This document shows positions 33,561 to 47,391 of a stretch of 64,000 bases of DNA, piece by piece. The notes beneath the pieces were generated by a model. That model did not search any database. It was not told the DNA's origin and saw nothing but the letters and a program-made list of their open reading frames with translations. Both the position numbers and the translations under genes were made by a program. Position 1 is the stretch's first letter, and the number at the start of each line of letters is the position of its first letter. Source of the DNA: Inia geoffrensis (Eukaryota > Chordata > Mammalia > Artiodactyla > Iniidae); assembly GCA_036417435.1 (NCBI GenBank), contig CM070900.1, positions 115,111,315 to 115,175,314 of the forward strand, given 5' to 3'.

Positions 33561-36500
33561 TCTAATGAATAACTGAGGGAAAAAAAAAAAAGAAGGCTAT
33601 TTCAGACCAATTTTTGTTCTAGGCCAGAATTATTCAATGTACGTAGACCTGATTATTCCAAATGATTGGATTCTTATGTGTAATATTGATAAAATAACTA
33701 TTTGTGGTGCCAATAGTGTAGAATATAACAATAAAAGTTGTCACTGATCATGAAAGGAATAGTTGTATCATCACTCTGACTTAGACAGTCTTGCCACAAA
33801 ACCAACTCTTTTGATTTCCCCATTTCTCTCACAGGCACTCAGATTCAAACACTCAGTTATCCTGATTCTTCCCTATCAAAAATGCCATCATCTTCATGAT
33901 GTCTCTCAAGCTGCCCTTTTGCTTTTCATCCCTTCTGCTGCCCTCTATTTCAAGGTTCTATGGTCTAACACATGGATTTTGCTGCAGGAACCTCCTACTG
34001 TGCTTCCCATCATTTCTCTCTCTCTTAACCTGAGTACTACCATTAGAATAATTTCCCTAAAAGACTGGTTTTAATAGGTCCTCTCCAGCTCGGTATCATT
34101 TAATATTTATATATTTATTTACTGATGGTAAAAACTAATGTACAACGAAGCTTGTTACTAGAGGTAAAGAAGCTGAGGAGTCTACTTGTTCTTACTGCTA
34201 TACTGTAAGTTCATAGCAAAATAATAATAATGAAATTTAATTATCCATAACATAACTGTCCACATAGTTGATATAATTAGATATAATTACAAAGCTACTT
34301 GCCAGTAAAAGACTTGAAAAAAGAGGTTTTAAAAAACTATGCTTTATGCATCTTCTATAATTCATTTCAATTCTTGCTTATCTAACATTTACAAGGTACA
34401 TAGTACTGAACTATATGTTGTACTATGGGAATAGACAAATGAATACACAAATAGAGAATATTGGGAGTGTGTTCTATATTGTTAAGCTACGTAGAAACTC
34501 TGGTAAGGTATTGGGAAAAATGAGACAATGGGAAAGGGGAAAAAATGTAATTGAACCATTGATCAATGAATCAAGGAGAAATACATTTGTTTTTAGATGA
34601 TTTGTTTCCATTGAACTATTTAGGTTATTTCAAGCTTTTAGAAATATCTGGCCATTAAATAGACAATAAGATGAACTAAATTTTAAATATTTAAATGTTA
34701 TTTCTTATGGCAAAAACTGCAAAAATTACAACCTTTAAATGTAAGCCTAGCAGTCATCATGCTATTTTTAACAGAAATGTATTGTGTTGAGAGAATTACA
34801 GAGGAAATGCCAAGGAAGACTCAATTTGACCCTGAGGTTCTATTTCATGTCTCTTCAGCAACACTTTAATTTAACCTCAGAATCAAAACGATAAAAAGTA
34901 CTTGAGAATCAACTGTAAGAATCACCATGGAGACCACACCGTGTTCTCAGGTCACATTAATGAGGTCTCTCCATTCTGCCAAAGATGAGTTCCCTGCATC
35001 TGGCAGTGCTGCATCTAGCAGACAGAAAATTGTGTGGTTGCAAGTATAACAGATACACACTCAAATCAGCATCAGTAAAGAGGGGATTTATCAAAGGGAT
35101 AAAACTGGCCATTTGAAAAACATTTGAAGAATAAAATACAGTTGGGTCACCTGGAAAATTGAAAAAGACTGTTATAAACCCAACAACTTCCTTTCACCTC
35201 CCTCAGAGTGTTATGGACTCTGTTTGTCTCTGTTTACTTGTGGCATCTCTGCCCCCCCATGAATTATCTTGTTCTTAGCTTTGATTTGTTGTCCTTTCTC
35301 ATGTTTTGCCCTGACCTTTCAGTTCAAGTATTTAGCATCTTCTGACTCATTGGCTCAGTATCTGTATCCAAAAGTCCAAGAAAAAGAATCCGATTTGTTC
35401 AGTTTAGGTCAGGTGTCTCCAGATGGAGCAACAGGGTGTGGAGGCCTTAGTATATGGCCTTACAGGGGCTGTGACCTGTTAAAATACACATCATCTACAG
35501 TTTCGTGAAACCCTTAAGGGGTAAAGAGGCCGATGGCGATAGTATATTTCCAGCTCCATTTTGGAATCTTACCATTAATTCATTCATGCTTTTCTTCCCC
35601 ACTGAGTTTAAGAAATTAAGATAATACACACAGACACACACACACACACAGTCCAAATTATCAAATATCTGACAAAAATTTAAGGTTGTTATTTTGATCC
35701 TTCTGTTTGACTTGTTATTTGAATGAAAACTCAATGAGGAAATATTTATTGATTCCCTTCAGTGAGCTCAGCACTGGACAACTTGTGGTGGGAGAGGTGA
35801 GGAGGACAATAAGTGATAAAAGTGGTCTTTGACATCCTAGGTTTTCCTAAGTTATGAAAAGTCTAAACCCTTAAAGGACCCTCCATTTCTGGTAATTACC
35901 AATGGGCTCACTGGTGTGTAGTCTACACAAACTTATTGTTGACCTGCTCATCCGTGACGCTCAATTCTTGCCACTACTTCTGCAATCATACTCTCACTTC
36001 TCAGAACTTGCCCCTTCAACAGCCTTCACATGAGAGAAGGATTCTAGGAAATTCCCTTAGGCAAATTATGGGGGAGGAAGGGAAGACACATGATGTTTAT
36101 TTATTTATTTATTTACTTTGGTTAAGTGGCCAGCATCTTAAAAAAAAAAAAAAAAATCAGGAGAATTCAAATAACAATATGGTTTTCTTGCTTCTCTTGA
36201 AAAATCTGAAAATCTGGCCTTTGGGGATCTGTATTTTCATACAGCTGGACCCACATAGTAGTCTCCCTCTTTAGATGGGGCATGAGCTTCCAAATTTGTC
36301 ATAGTTTCCTACTGTGTACTGTATTATATCCAGCCTGCTTGACTCATTTTACTTAAATGCCTTGCCCTTGTAGGCATTTGTGTTTGTAAATCTTGATCTT
36401 TCTTAGTTCACGAAATTTACTGTATTCTTTTATTTTTTTCCAAATCTAACTGGAGAAACTGTGACACATCTCCAGATTTGAGAATATTTTGTGGTGTCAC

Positions 36501-38680
36501 ATTACACTCAAAATTATGAGCCAAGTCAGAGACAAGTAATTTCTATTCTTTTAATTTAGGGACAATTCTTTGCATACCTCCTCTGACATCTACTTCCAGA
36601 GCTAAGGAAATCCATTGTCTGCTTAATTTATTACAAAACTTAATGACAGTAAGCCTGATTTAATCATTGGTCCTGGTCACCATCTGTGCAGGGAATCTAG
36701 TGCAAAAAGTGCCTCCTTGTGGTTTGCCCTAAGATTGCAGCATATGGAATAAGGCTCTTTCTGCAACCATATTGCTCATCCCAACAACATAATTATTTTA
36801 AAAAGTAGTAATGTTAGGAAAAACTGTCCACTACTTGGAAATAGGCAAAAGAGTTAATTGAGTTTAGCAGACCTTCTGGGGATTATCTGATTATATAACG
36901 TTGTGCATCTTTGATCAACTTTCTACTGAGGAGGCTATTTTACATCTCAATATCATAGAAATTAACTTGTACAAAACTAATAATAAAGCAAATAATGCTT
37001 GTGCATACCAATGAAAATTAATTAATTTTGTGTCATAGATATAAAATTTATTTCTTCCTTATAGGAAAGGTTACCACAAACGTTAAATTTTATTGCCTTA
37101 TTGGTAATTAACCAGTTTTGTATCTATTAGCAAGTTCTTTTCAGCATTCCTAATTGTGTGTGTATGCATGTATGTTTTTGAAATTTTATTTTAAACTGAT
37201 TCTCCCATTATTATTAAGTTGAATAAAATCTTTCATGTGTGTTCATTTTATATATACATAAAAGTAAAAAATATTTTTTTTCTTTTTGAACATAATACTT
37301 TAGCAATTAAATACCTGATATTTTGATTATTGTATTTCAATAGCTCCAACTGAAAAAAAAAACTCAGACAGGTTACTAAATATGTAAACCTAAATTATAC
37401 AAAAATTAGTTGTAGTGATAATTTTAGGTACAGAATATTTTAGGTACAGTGACTATAGTTTTGGCATTCAGTATGTAAACTTTTCTGTGGTAAAGGAATC
37501 TCCTCCACAAAGGAGTATTTTTTAATCCATAAAGGGGAAAGAGAAATTTTAGAAATAGTGAAATCAGATGAGAAGGCAAAAAAATTAGTGGTAAGAAATG
37601 AAGACAGATTCAAGAACACTGTTTCAGCTGTCTTTCTGTACAGAGTACCCTTACAGGCCTAAAATCTTGGAAGTTTGTGTGCTCCAAAGTGAAGCCAAAC
37701 TTCAAAGTGAGTTTTCACCTCAGTGACCCAGGGACACCTCTTGTTATTAAGGAAGGACGTTAATTTACTACCCAAATGGATTGGAGTTTTCTCCTCTGTA
37801 TATTTCTTTCCTTAGAATTGAGGAATAGCAATTTGGTAGCTGAGGTCAGAGCTTTAAAAAATTATGATAACTGAGTGTTTTCTTCAAGAGCCCTTTGTCT
37901 AGTGGATTCATAAAGAAACAAAGATATTGCCATCTAGTGGTTTCATTGAAAAAATTCAGTAAAAATTTTTCTCATGAAGGTTCACATTAATAGTTTCTTT
38001 ATGTGGCCCTAAGTTAAAACAACAACAACAAAAAACTTGCTTTTAGAAAGCAACGATTAATATACTTTTAAAAATTACTGTTCCAGATTTTGTCACTCTT
38101 TTTTTTCATGTTATATTCCCTAATTATTAAGCTCTGTAGAATATGAATTAGAACAGGCAAAGATGTTTTCATAATTTGAAGAAAATATTAATGAAAGATA
38201 ATGTTCCACTGAATAAATTGTCAGATGTTACACAAACCACAAACCAAATGTTAAACCAAATCATAAAATCAAATTAATGATAAAATTAGTAGTTCAAATC
38301 AAATTTTAAAAAGGAACTATATAAAGTAAATAGGTGTACATTACATACAATTATAATAGCGTGTTCTCTAAAGTATGTTCTAAAGCTAGGCTCTTATAAC
38401 AGGAGCCTTTGCTTTTATTAAATAGCTCCATTATAGCAAATTGGCTACAAAAGAATATTCCATTAAATAAATATTATTTTATCATTCACTTTGATTTTAA
38501 GAAATGTATTTCTATAAAAAACTCTCCAACCCCAAAACTTTGACATTTAAACATAAAAATTATACTTAAAAGTCCAGCAAAATTTCATTTAGAGGTAAAC
38601 AGAAAATTCACAGATATTATCATTTATTTTCTGCATTGGTATAAATTTTTACAGTCCTGCGTAAAACAGAATTACTCTGT
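33561..38680. other. AT-rich intergenic DNA, no gene seen
   Basis: About 5 kb with no recognisable gene or young repeat. Simple repeats: a CA tract at 35626-35650 and (TTTA)n at 36095-36118 followed by an A-run. An old LINE-like fragment may be present near 35730-35830. Open frames are all short. Conserved enhancers could exist but cannot be seen without alignment. Confidence 0.5.
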
Positions 38681-38705
38681 TGTACTATAGAACTATTTCA
38701 TTTCT

Positions 38706-39038
38706 TTTTTTAATTTTTCAATCTTTAAAATTATTTATTTATTTATTTGGCTATGTTGCTGTGCATGGGCTTTCTCTAGTTGCGGTGAGCCAGGGCTACT
38801 TTTTGTTGTGGTGCTTGGGCTTCTCATTGCGGTGGCTTCTCTTGCTGAGGAGCATGGGCTCTAGGTGCGCAGGCTTCAGTAGTTGTGGCTTGCAGGCTCT
38901 AGAGCGCAGGCTCAGTCGTTGTGGTGCATGGGCTTAGTTGCTCCGCGGCATGTGGGATCTTCCCGGACCAGGGCTCGAACCCGTATCCCCTGCATTGGCA
39001 GGCTGATTCTTAACCCCTGTGACACCAGGGAAGTCCCA
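38706..39038 (-). repeat. CHR-1 SINE, antisense
   Basis: Full-length antisense copy with perfect 17-bp target duplications AGAACTATTTCATTTCT (38689-38705 and 39039-39055). Confidence 0.95.
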
Positions 39039-39504
39039 AGAACTATTTCATTTCTAATAGCAGCATGAGAGACAATAGCTCCTGCAGATATTCTGACTCC
39101 ATCTGGCTGTGATAGGGATTTTTCCAGGTTCCTCTTGGATTTTCAGATCATCATGTACCCAGGTTTCTTCAAAGGGGAATTTTTAAATAAAAATTTCTGA
39201 GTACTCTGATTCCACTTTTAAAGCAAACTTTATACCCTGGGAACCATAATGTTTACATTGAACTTAGCAGAGCCTTCTTATCCTTGGTCAGGAAAGTATC
39301 ATGATGGAATCCATCCAGCCTGGGACAAACAAGAGAAAAGATGTCTTTTCATGGCATCTTCTAGGGTATATAAAAATCTAAAGGAAACTAGACAGAGGGA
39401 CAGATAGGCTCCATTTATGATCCCTGTGTGAAATGATGAAAACTTCTATTCCAAAAATGGTTCAGGGGCACAGATTGCCATCTAACCCTTGAGTAGTGTT
39501 TAGA

Positions 39505-39715
39505 AGTAAGGAGAAGTTTATTATATACAGTGAATAAACAACAAGGTCCTACTGTATAGCACAGGGAACTATATTCAATATCCTATGATAAACCATAATG
39601 GAAAAGAATATAAAAATAAATGTATATATTTATAACTGAATCACTTTGCTGTACAGCAGAAATTAACATTGTAAATCAACTATACTTCAAGGAAAAAATA
39701 TATATAAAAGAAAGA
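39505..39715 (+). repeat. Cetartiodactyl L1 3' end, short fragment
   Basis: ACAAGGTCCTACTGTATAGC, CCTATGATAAACCATAATGG and TCACTTTGCTGTACAGCAG are landmarks of an L1 3' UTR common in cetartiodactyls. Strongly 5'-truncated. Confidence 0.8.
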
Positions 39716-41510
39716 TGACTGATAGTAGATGGAAAAAACAAACAAACAAACAAGCAAGAAGAAGGAGAAGGAAGTAGTATTACTGTGTATACTCCTTCTA
39801 ATCCTGCAGGCCCCCAACCGACCCACACACAGTTGTTGTCAGGGTTCAGGTAACTACAGATCCTGTTGTGGTTCTAATGGAAAAAAGCACAGACTCAAGG
39901 TCTGGAGAAAGATTTGATTCTGGCATCTAGTAGGAAGGCTACATGCAGGAAGAAAGCCATGTGAGCACACACAAGCCAAAGCTGGATGACCACATTCCTA
40001 ATCCTTGACTACATTTCCAATTTTGCTGTCATGGAGCTATTAAATAAAAGCAAAGGATCCTGGTAGATTAAGTATGTAATCTACACTTATATCTACTAAA
40101 AGCAAAAGAAGAAAATTGGACAATGTATTTTCTTTAGGTACGTTAAGTTACCAGGCAAGTCAATCAAGGCAAAATATTATAGAACTGCTAAACTTCAAGT
40201 GCTATTTGTAAAGTGTGTTGACAATCTCTGCTGAAACAGGTCACACTATTTGTCTAGAGGAAATAAAACATGTGTCTGTCAGTTTGTAGAAACGTCAGCC
40301 TTTTCTCTGTCTATATAATATGTAGATCTATTTATTATAGGGGATAGTTTCTTCTTCAAGATCTTATTAAAAATATAGAGCTTTGCCCCTCCTCTCTCAA
40401 ATACTACTGAGTTAGAATCTATGAGATTGGGGCCATATCTATTTTTAACAAGCTCTCCAGGTCTTTATGATACATCTTAGTTTGAGAACTATTCTTCTAG
40501 ACACCATTAACAAAACCAATAAGACTAAATACTTTTCATGGAAAAGGTTTATAGGCAATTAAGGGTGAAAAAGTGGAACAACAGGTCAAATTTAATAGCC
40601 ACTTAGCTGGAGGACTGGCAGATCACCAGTGAGATTCCCACTTTATAATACCATTGGTACAGAGAATAATTTTTTAATGAGTCATATTACCATAGGTGGC
40701 AACCTGATAAAATCTCTGTGAAAGAATGGAAATTCTCAAAATGTAAACAGTAGTATTTATTAAACCAGGAGTTGCTTATGGAGTACCAACTACATGCCAG
40801 GTCCTATAAATAGGCACTAGAATTACAGAGAAAAATGTTTTCCCTTAAGAAGCACTTAGTATAATACATTGATTCCTAGACTTCAGTAGGAATAAAAATC
40901 ACCCTGGGTACTTGTTAAGAATACAGATGCTCAGTATCTGATTATGAAGCACATTGGTCTAATTAGTAAGTAAGAAAATAAACAGACATTTATAATACAC
41001 GTGGCAAGTTTTAAGAGATATACAAAAATGTTATTGGATCACTGATCTAGATCAAGAGGGAAGGGTAAATGTCAGGGATAGGTTTTTATAAAAAGATCCC
41101 AACTTGAATTCCTGAATAAAAACTAGTAGTTTTCTAGATGAAGAAAGGTGCTGAAGAGCATGAAAAATGGCATTGAATTATGAGAAGGTGTGGCATATAT
41201 GAGGAACCAAGGAAAGTTTTTTACATCAGGAATTTAGGAGTTAAGAGTGAGGCACAGGGGAAATGTGATTGGAGAAGTAAGCAGGACTAGATCATGAAGA
41301 GCCTTGTATCCTAAGCTGAAAAGTTTTATTTTCACCCACAAATAAGTGGTGAATCATTGAAGTAGTGAAGTAGAAGGTAACTCCCTCTGAATTGGGTTTT
41401 AGAAGAAGCATTCTCATAGTCCTGAATGAAGGGGTTGAGTGGGTTAGTGGTGGGGCAAGAAAGGGAGACTGGCAGGAAGGCCAGTTAGAAGGTTACCTGA
41501 TAATTCAAGC
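39716..41510. other. Intergenic with old repeat relics
   Basis: MER5-like pieces near 40385-40500 (GTCTTTATGATACATCTTAG) and 40870-40960 (AAATCACCCTGGGTACTTG). L2-like phrases at 40770-40860 and 41225-41500 (GATCATGAAGAGCCTTGTA). Nothing else recognised. Confidence 0.5.
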
Positions 41511-41521
41511 AAGAAACGTGA

Positions 41522-42385
41522 TATCATCTCACACCAGTCAGAATGGCCATCATCAAAAAATCTAGAAACAATAAATGCTGGAAAGGGTGTGGAGAAAAGG
41601 GAACCCTCTTGCACTGCTGGTGGGAATGTGAATTGGTTCAGCCACTATGGAGAACAGTATGGAGGTTCCTTAAAAAACTAAAAATAGAACTACCATATGA
41701 CCCAGCAATCTCACTACTGGGCATATACCCTGAGAAAACCAAAATTCAAAAAGAGGCATGTACCAAAATGTTCAATGCAGCTCTATTTACAATAGCCCAG
41801 AGATGGAAACAACCTAAGTGCCCATCGTCAGATGAATGGATAAAGAAGATGTGGCACATATACACAATGGAATAGTACTCAGCGATAAAAAGAAACGAAA
41901 TTGAGCTATTTGTAATGAGGTGGATAGACCTCGAGTTTGTCATACAGAGTGAAGTAAGTCAGAAAGAGAAAGACAAATACCGTATGCTAACACATATATA
42001 TGGAATTTAAGAAAAAAAAATGTTATGAAGAACCTAGGGGTAAGACAGGAATAAAGACACAGACCTACTGGAGTTGAGGATACGGGGAGGGGGAGGGGTG
42101 AGCTGTGATAGGGCGAGGGAGGGGCATGGACATATATATACTAACAAACGTAAGGTAGATAGCTAGTGGGAAGCAGCCGCTTGGCACAGGGATATCAGCT
42201 CGGTGCTTTGTGACTGCCTGGAGGGGTAGGATAGGGAGGGAGGGAGGGAGGGAGACGCAAGAGGGAAGAAATATGTGAACGTCTGTATATATATAACTGA
42301 TTCACTTTGTTATAAAGTAGAAACTGACACACCACTGTAGAGCAATTTTACCCCAATAAAGATGTTAAAAAAAAAAAAAAAAGAA
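41522..42385 (+). mobile_element. 5'-truncated L1, 3' end of ORF2 and 3' UTR
   Basis: An 864-bp insertion with perfect 11-bp target duplications AAGAAACGTGA (41511-41521 and 42386-42396), AATAAA before the tail, a (GGGA)n tract and an A-tail. The open frame at 41543-41875 encodes the C-terminal, cysteine-rich end of ORF2p ([18 protein letters not shown]), normally involved in RNA binding; it is cut short by TAG at 41873-41875. The clean structure suggests a fairly young copy that cannot move by itself. Confidence 0.95.
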
Positions 42386-42396
42386 AAGAAACGTGA

Positions 42397-45300
42397 AACG
42401 CCTGCTTTAAGGAGTGTTGCTGGGAGCGGAACGTGTTAAAATGATTAGATTGATGGGATGAGAGGAAGGTAGAGTGAAGGATGACTTCTAGGTTTTGTTT
42501 TGAGTCCATTCATCTCATCTGCTTGGTAAGAGTGCTTCTTCTTTTTAATTGGGAAAACTTTCCCTTTGGAATCTTAGTATTTTGTACTTTAAGTAACTAA
42601 TGTCATTTGCTAGGGCTGGTTATGTTCCAAATGCTACCATGACAAACACATTATCTCCCTATAGAAGATGCTGTCGATGCCCTGCCCATATCCTCTCAGC
42701 CCCCTCCAGAGGTCCTGTAGTCTTCATTGACAGTTCCTGGAAAAACCCAAAGCTTCTTACTTCAAGCCCTGAACCTTTCTCTGTGAGGGCTTTCTCTGAC
42801 CCTGGAGTGTGCCTGACCTGTGCTCAGGGTAAGCCAGAAGTGTATAACAGTTAATACCCCAGGAGCAACCCTCAACCAGTGGGGAATAGAGGTCATGGAT
42901 AACTATCCTTCCAAGTTTCCTAGCCCATTAGTGGAGGATTCCCCAGTAGGATTCCCTTCCTTGTCTCACTTTATCACACCCTCACCATGTTTCCTGGGAT
43001 CACCTCCCAAATAAACTACTCGAACCCAAATCCTTGTCTAAGAGATTGCTCTGGAGGAAACCCAAACCAAGGTATTCAATTCTCAACGAACTCAATGAGA
43101 GTGGTAGAAATTATTCTTATCACTGTTTTATATATGTGCAATCTAATGCTTGGAGAAGTTGAAATAAATTATTCTTATCACTTAGCAGGTAAATGCTAGA
43201 GCCTGGATTCAAATCCAAAGCCTGTGATCTTAATACTATGCTATACTGCCAGTCTCAAATTCCAAGATGTAAACCAGGCATCACTAACTTGGAGTGAAAG
43301 CCAGAGGCAGCCTGTCAGTCTCTTTTGAGCAATATTGAGACTGATTACTATTTTCAGATTCTGATCCTTATTATTATAAAGGTTGAGCCTGAAACTTGGC
43401 TGCCAGCATATGTTTCCTCTTTTCATGTCCACTTTAAAGGGTTGAAAATTCATTATGTAGTTTCTTCCTCTTACTGAGAATGGTAGTCATGTAGAATTTA
43501 GAAGCTGAGCCGATCCCTTTTGAATGAGGTAAATATAATAATGTAATGGCAGAAAGTGGTATGATACATCAACTATTCTTAACCCTCCGTTCTTCTTTCA
43601 GATTCCCCTAGCACTTTCATGGTTTAATTCCTGGTTAAAAATTTGAAGTGGAAGTGAATGATGAAAAGGCAGCTGCTACTTGAGGTCACTAAAAATAATA
43701 TATCCAGAACTCAGCTCATATTTTCCTCTCCTTGCCTATAATGAAAATAACTCACATTGAAGGGAAGTGCGGAGGAAGAGTATCAGAAATCGGAAGATCT
43801 AATTTCAGTTCCTTCACCAATTAGCTGTGTGACACTAAGCAAATCACCTAGCTTTTCAAAATCTTGGTTGTTATCTGTGGAAAGAAGGGCTTCAAGTACA
43901 GATTACCTGTAAGTTCCTTTCTAGTATTAACATTTCTGTGATTCCATCCAATCCTGATGGAATACTAGAGTTACTGGAATGAAGGAGTCTCAGATTTAAA
44001 TATACTAGTCTGCCATCCTAGTCCCTCCAAATGTTTTGTACTTTCCTAAATTCATGCATTTTTCCTTTGATTTTCCTTCCATCTGAAATGCTTTTGACTC
44101 TCTTATAAAATTTCAACCCAACTTTAAAATTCTTTGCCTTAATGATTGTAGAAATTATTGTGCCCTCCTCTGAATCATCAAGCATTTATTATTATACCAC
44201 TCATTCATATGGCACTTAACATTTATAGCACAAGAAAACTCTGCAAGAGACATTACAATAGGCATAGAGTACAGGGTTAATGGCTAGACGAGTGGTTTGG
44301 ACTGTAGTTCTCAACATGTGGTGGACAAATCGCATTGTTTCTATGACTATATTCCTTTCTCTCTCACTGATCAGACCCACACTAGTGTGTCATAACACTC
44401 CAAGTTGAGTATAATTAGTATATAAATGAACTCAAATAATTATACAGGCCATAATGCACAAAGTGAAGCAGTTCATTTGCAATAAAACGAGTGAAGGGGA
44501 TTCCGGCATAACAGAGCTCAAGTCCCACAGAAAGGGGGCAGCAGTACCTTGGCTGTGAGCGGGGGCAGCATCTGTAATGCTAAATCTTCGATTCTTTAAG
44601 ACAAGTTAGAAATTGCAAATTTTTGTTCCTTGTTCTTGGTTTGTAAATATTGGTAGCAAAATCAAAGATTTTAAACATACCTTCTGTAGGTCTTATTAAG
44701 CTAGTAGGTGGTCTCTGGTCATCTCTTCCTTAGCCCATTGCTTCCTCACTCCGGCTTTTCCAGTGAGATTACTCACCCAGAAGTTACCAGTTACCAGCTT
44801 TGTGACCCAAGAAAAATAACTTAACATGTCCTAGCATTAATTTTGTGTGTGTGTGTATGGCACTGACCTCACAGGATGTATGAGCAGTAAATGAGAAAAC
44901 ACCTGTAAGACACAGCACACAGAAATAAGCATTCCATGAATGTTTGTTCCTACTATGCTTGAATCATGCTGCAGTCTGGCTTCCTCCATCAACACGGTAT
45001 AGCCATCTCTGTCAGTGCACAATCTCCCCCGTTCACCTGCCAAGTTTTAACTCTTTTGAATAAGGTCTTTCTCAAGTTGTGTGCAAGTTTTTTGATGGTA
45101 AAGACTATCCTTGTTCTTCCCCCACACTTAAAAAATATTTTTATTCTGGAAAATTTCAGTCACATACAAATGTAGAAAAATAGTGCTATAATCAACCCCT
45201 GAGTTGATTATCCTCACAATTTTCAACATGTGGCCAATTTTGTTTCATCCACAACCTCATCAAATCCCTACTCTCCTACCCTACACACATACTGGATTAT

Positions 45301-46760
45301 TTTGAAGCCAACGGTAGACATCACATCATCTCATTTGTAAATACTTCAAAATTTATACAGTGTCCTAAGGAATGTATGAAAAACAGTGGTCTTGTGGGAA
45401 GGCTCTTAGTGATGATAGGGAGGGGAAGGGCAAGCAAGAAGGGATGGTCTCAAAATAGAGTCAGGTTAAAGGAAGAAATTCTTTCTCCAATTATCAGGTA
45501 AACCTATGTATATAAGTAGTTTTCTTTCTACCTTATAGTTCTCTTACTTAGGAGAAAATTTCAAAATACATTTTGCATAAATCTTGATCAACAATAGAAG
45601 TGCTATGACTATTTTAAATTAATCCAGTCTGGCTTCCAACAACCACCTTTTACTAAATGTGCTCTTGCTGAAGTTACCAATATTGCCAAGTCCAACTGAG
45701 TTGACCACTTCCTCCTATTTGGTTTTGAGCACAACATTTTCTCCTGGTTTTCTTTCTTTCTTATATCGATCATTCCATTTCACATGCCCAGGATTTCATC
45801 TTGAACTTTATTATTTTTTTTAACACACGCTACTTTTTCTAGTTGATTTTATCTAGTTATATAGCTTTACCATTTAAATACTGATGACTCAAATTTATTC
45901 TTAGCTTTCACTTTTTTCTGAAGCATCATACACCCGCACACGTGTTTATACAAAGGTTCATACATTTTAGAATAAATTTTAATGATATAAGGAATATGTT
46001 GCACAAAGCTGTAAATATTAGTAAAAATAGAAAATATTCTTTATTATAAATTCCATATAGTACATCAATTATTGCGGAATTCTCTCATTGATTTTTGTCA
46101 AAACCTTGTATCTGTATTCAAACTGTGGTTGCAACTGATAAAACAAATGTAGTTCCAATATGAATGTTCATTAATTCTTTTCATTATGTCGATAAGTAAG
46201 ACGACACTAGCCAGCTCTAGTACTCCACTAATATTAGAATTCTCTCTGTTCCTGGATTATGCCAAGCTTCTTCCTGCTTCAGTACTTTTGCATTCACCCT
46301 TCTTCTGCTCTTTTTCAGCTCTTCACTAGACTGGCTTCTGACCCCAGCTCAAGTGTTGTAGAGAGGCCTTCCCTGACCACCCTATCCACGCAGCTTTACA
46401 TACTTTACTCTCTATCTTACTGTTCTCCTTTATTTTCTTCACAGATATTTAGCAATGATCAGCTCTAAAAAAGCAAGGCATGTATCTATGTAGGTTTTTA
46501 TTTATATGAATGGATGAGTCACGCTTTGAATGAAACAATTCAAGCAGTGCAAAAATATATCCAGGAGATTTCCACTTCCCGGAAGACAGAATAGCTGTAT
46601 TTTTCCAATTACAATTAAAAATACTGGGCATAACATATAAAACAAACATATGAAGATTCTGATAGGTAAAGAGAAAGTAGAGTAGCTAAGGACTTCAGGA
46701 TCTAAGGAACAAACAACATGGTGAGTTGCCTGGATTTTTTTTTTTTTTTTTTTTTTTTAT
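42397..46760. other. Intergenic with MIR and L1 relics
   Basis: MIR-like pieces at about 43110-43250, 43790-43960 (AGCTGTGTGACACTAAGCAA) and 44775-44945. An L1 3'-region relic at 45125-45380 (ATTTTCAACATGTGGCCA). L2-like text at 46250-46400. A TG tract at 44841-44858. The rest is unassigned, with short chance frames only. Confidence 0.5.
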
Positions 46761-46779
46761 GCACATCATCCCAGAACGA

Positions 46780-47391
46780 ATACCGGAGAAGCCGGCAACC
46801 TGAAAATGACAATGGGCGCTGACAAAGGCCCAGCAAAAGCCTGCTCCCTTGAACCAAATGACCAGAAAAGGGCAGCCTAGCAAGACAAAACTGTTAGAAA
46901 ATAACCAATTTACCACAGAAGAAGCTATGGCCCCATCCCCACCCATGCCAGCAAAGGCCAAGTGGGGAGCTGAGACTGTCCAATTATATCTTTATCCTCC
47001 CATAGGCTGTCCTCTCTATAGATGAAATTTGTTCAGACACCCAATCCTACAGTTCCCCCTGCTTCCTTGGACCCTCTCAAATTACTCAGCCAGAGACAAG
47101 TCCTTTCTTACACTCTTTTTTTTTTTTTTGCAGACACGCAGGCTCAGCGGCCATGGCTCACAGGCCCAGCCGCTCCGCGGCATGTGGGATCTTCCCGGAC
47201 CGGGGCATGAACCCGTGTCCCCTGCATCGGCAGGCGGACCCTCAACCACTGCGCCACCAGGGAAGCCCTTCTTACACTCTTTTTCTGAGACACCTCACAG
47301 TTCCCTCATGGTGTTTGCAGCAAAAATAAATAAACTCACTTGTTCAACTACAGTTATTCCTCTTTAGTCTTTGGCTGAAGAGCATTGACAT
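46780..47391 (+). mobile_element. Solo LTR-like element split by a CHR-2 SINE
   Basis: LTR-like text downstream of a 22-base T-run, with a 3' end carrying AATAAATAAACTCACTTG and TCTTTGGCTGAAGAGC and ending GACA. The left limit is uncertain. A CHR-2 copy sits at 47120-47268. No viral coding sequence. Confidence 0.5.
47120..47268 (-). repeat. CHR-2 SINE, antisense, truncated
   Basis: Lacks the tail-side third of the element (starts GCAGACACGCAGGC after the T-tract). Flanked by TTCTTACACTCTTTT at 47105-47119 and 47269-47283. Internal loss at insertion is more likely than later deletion because the target repeats are intact. Confidence 0.92.
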
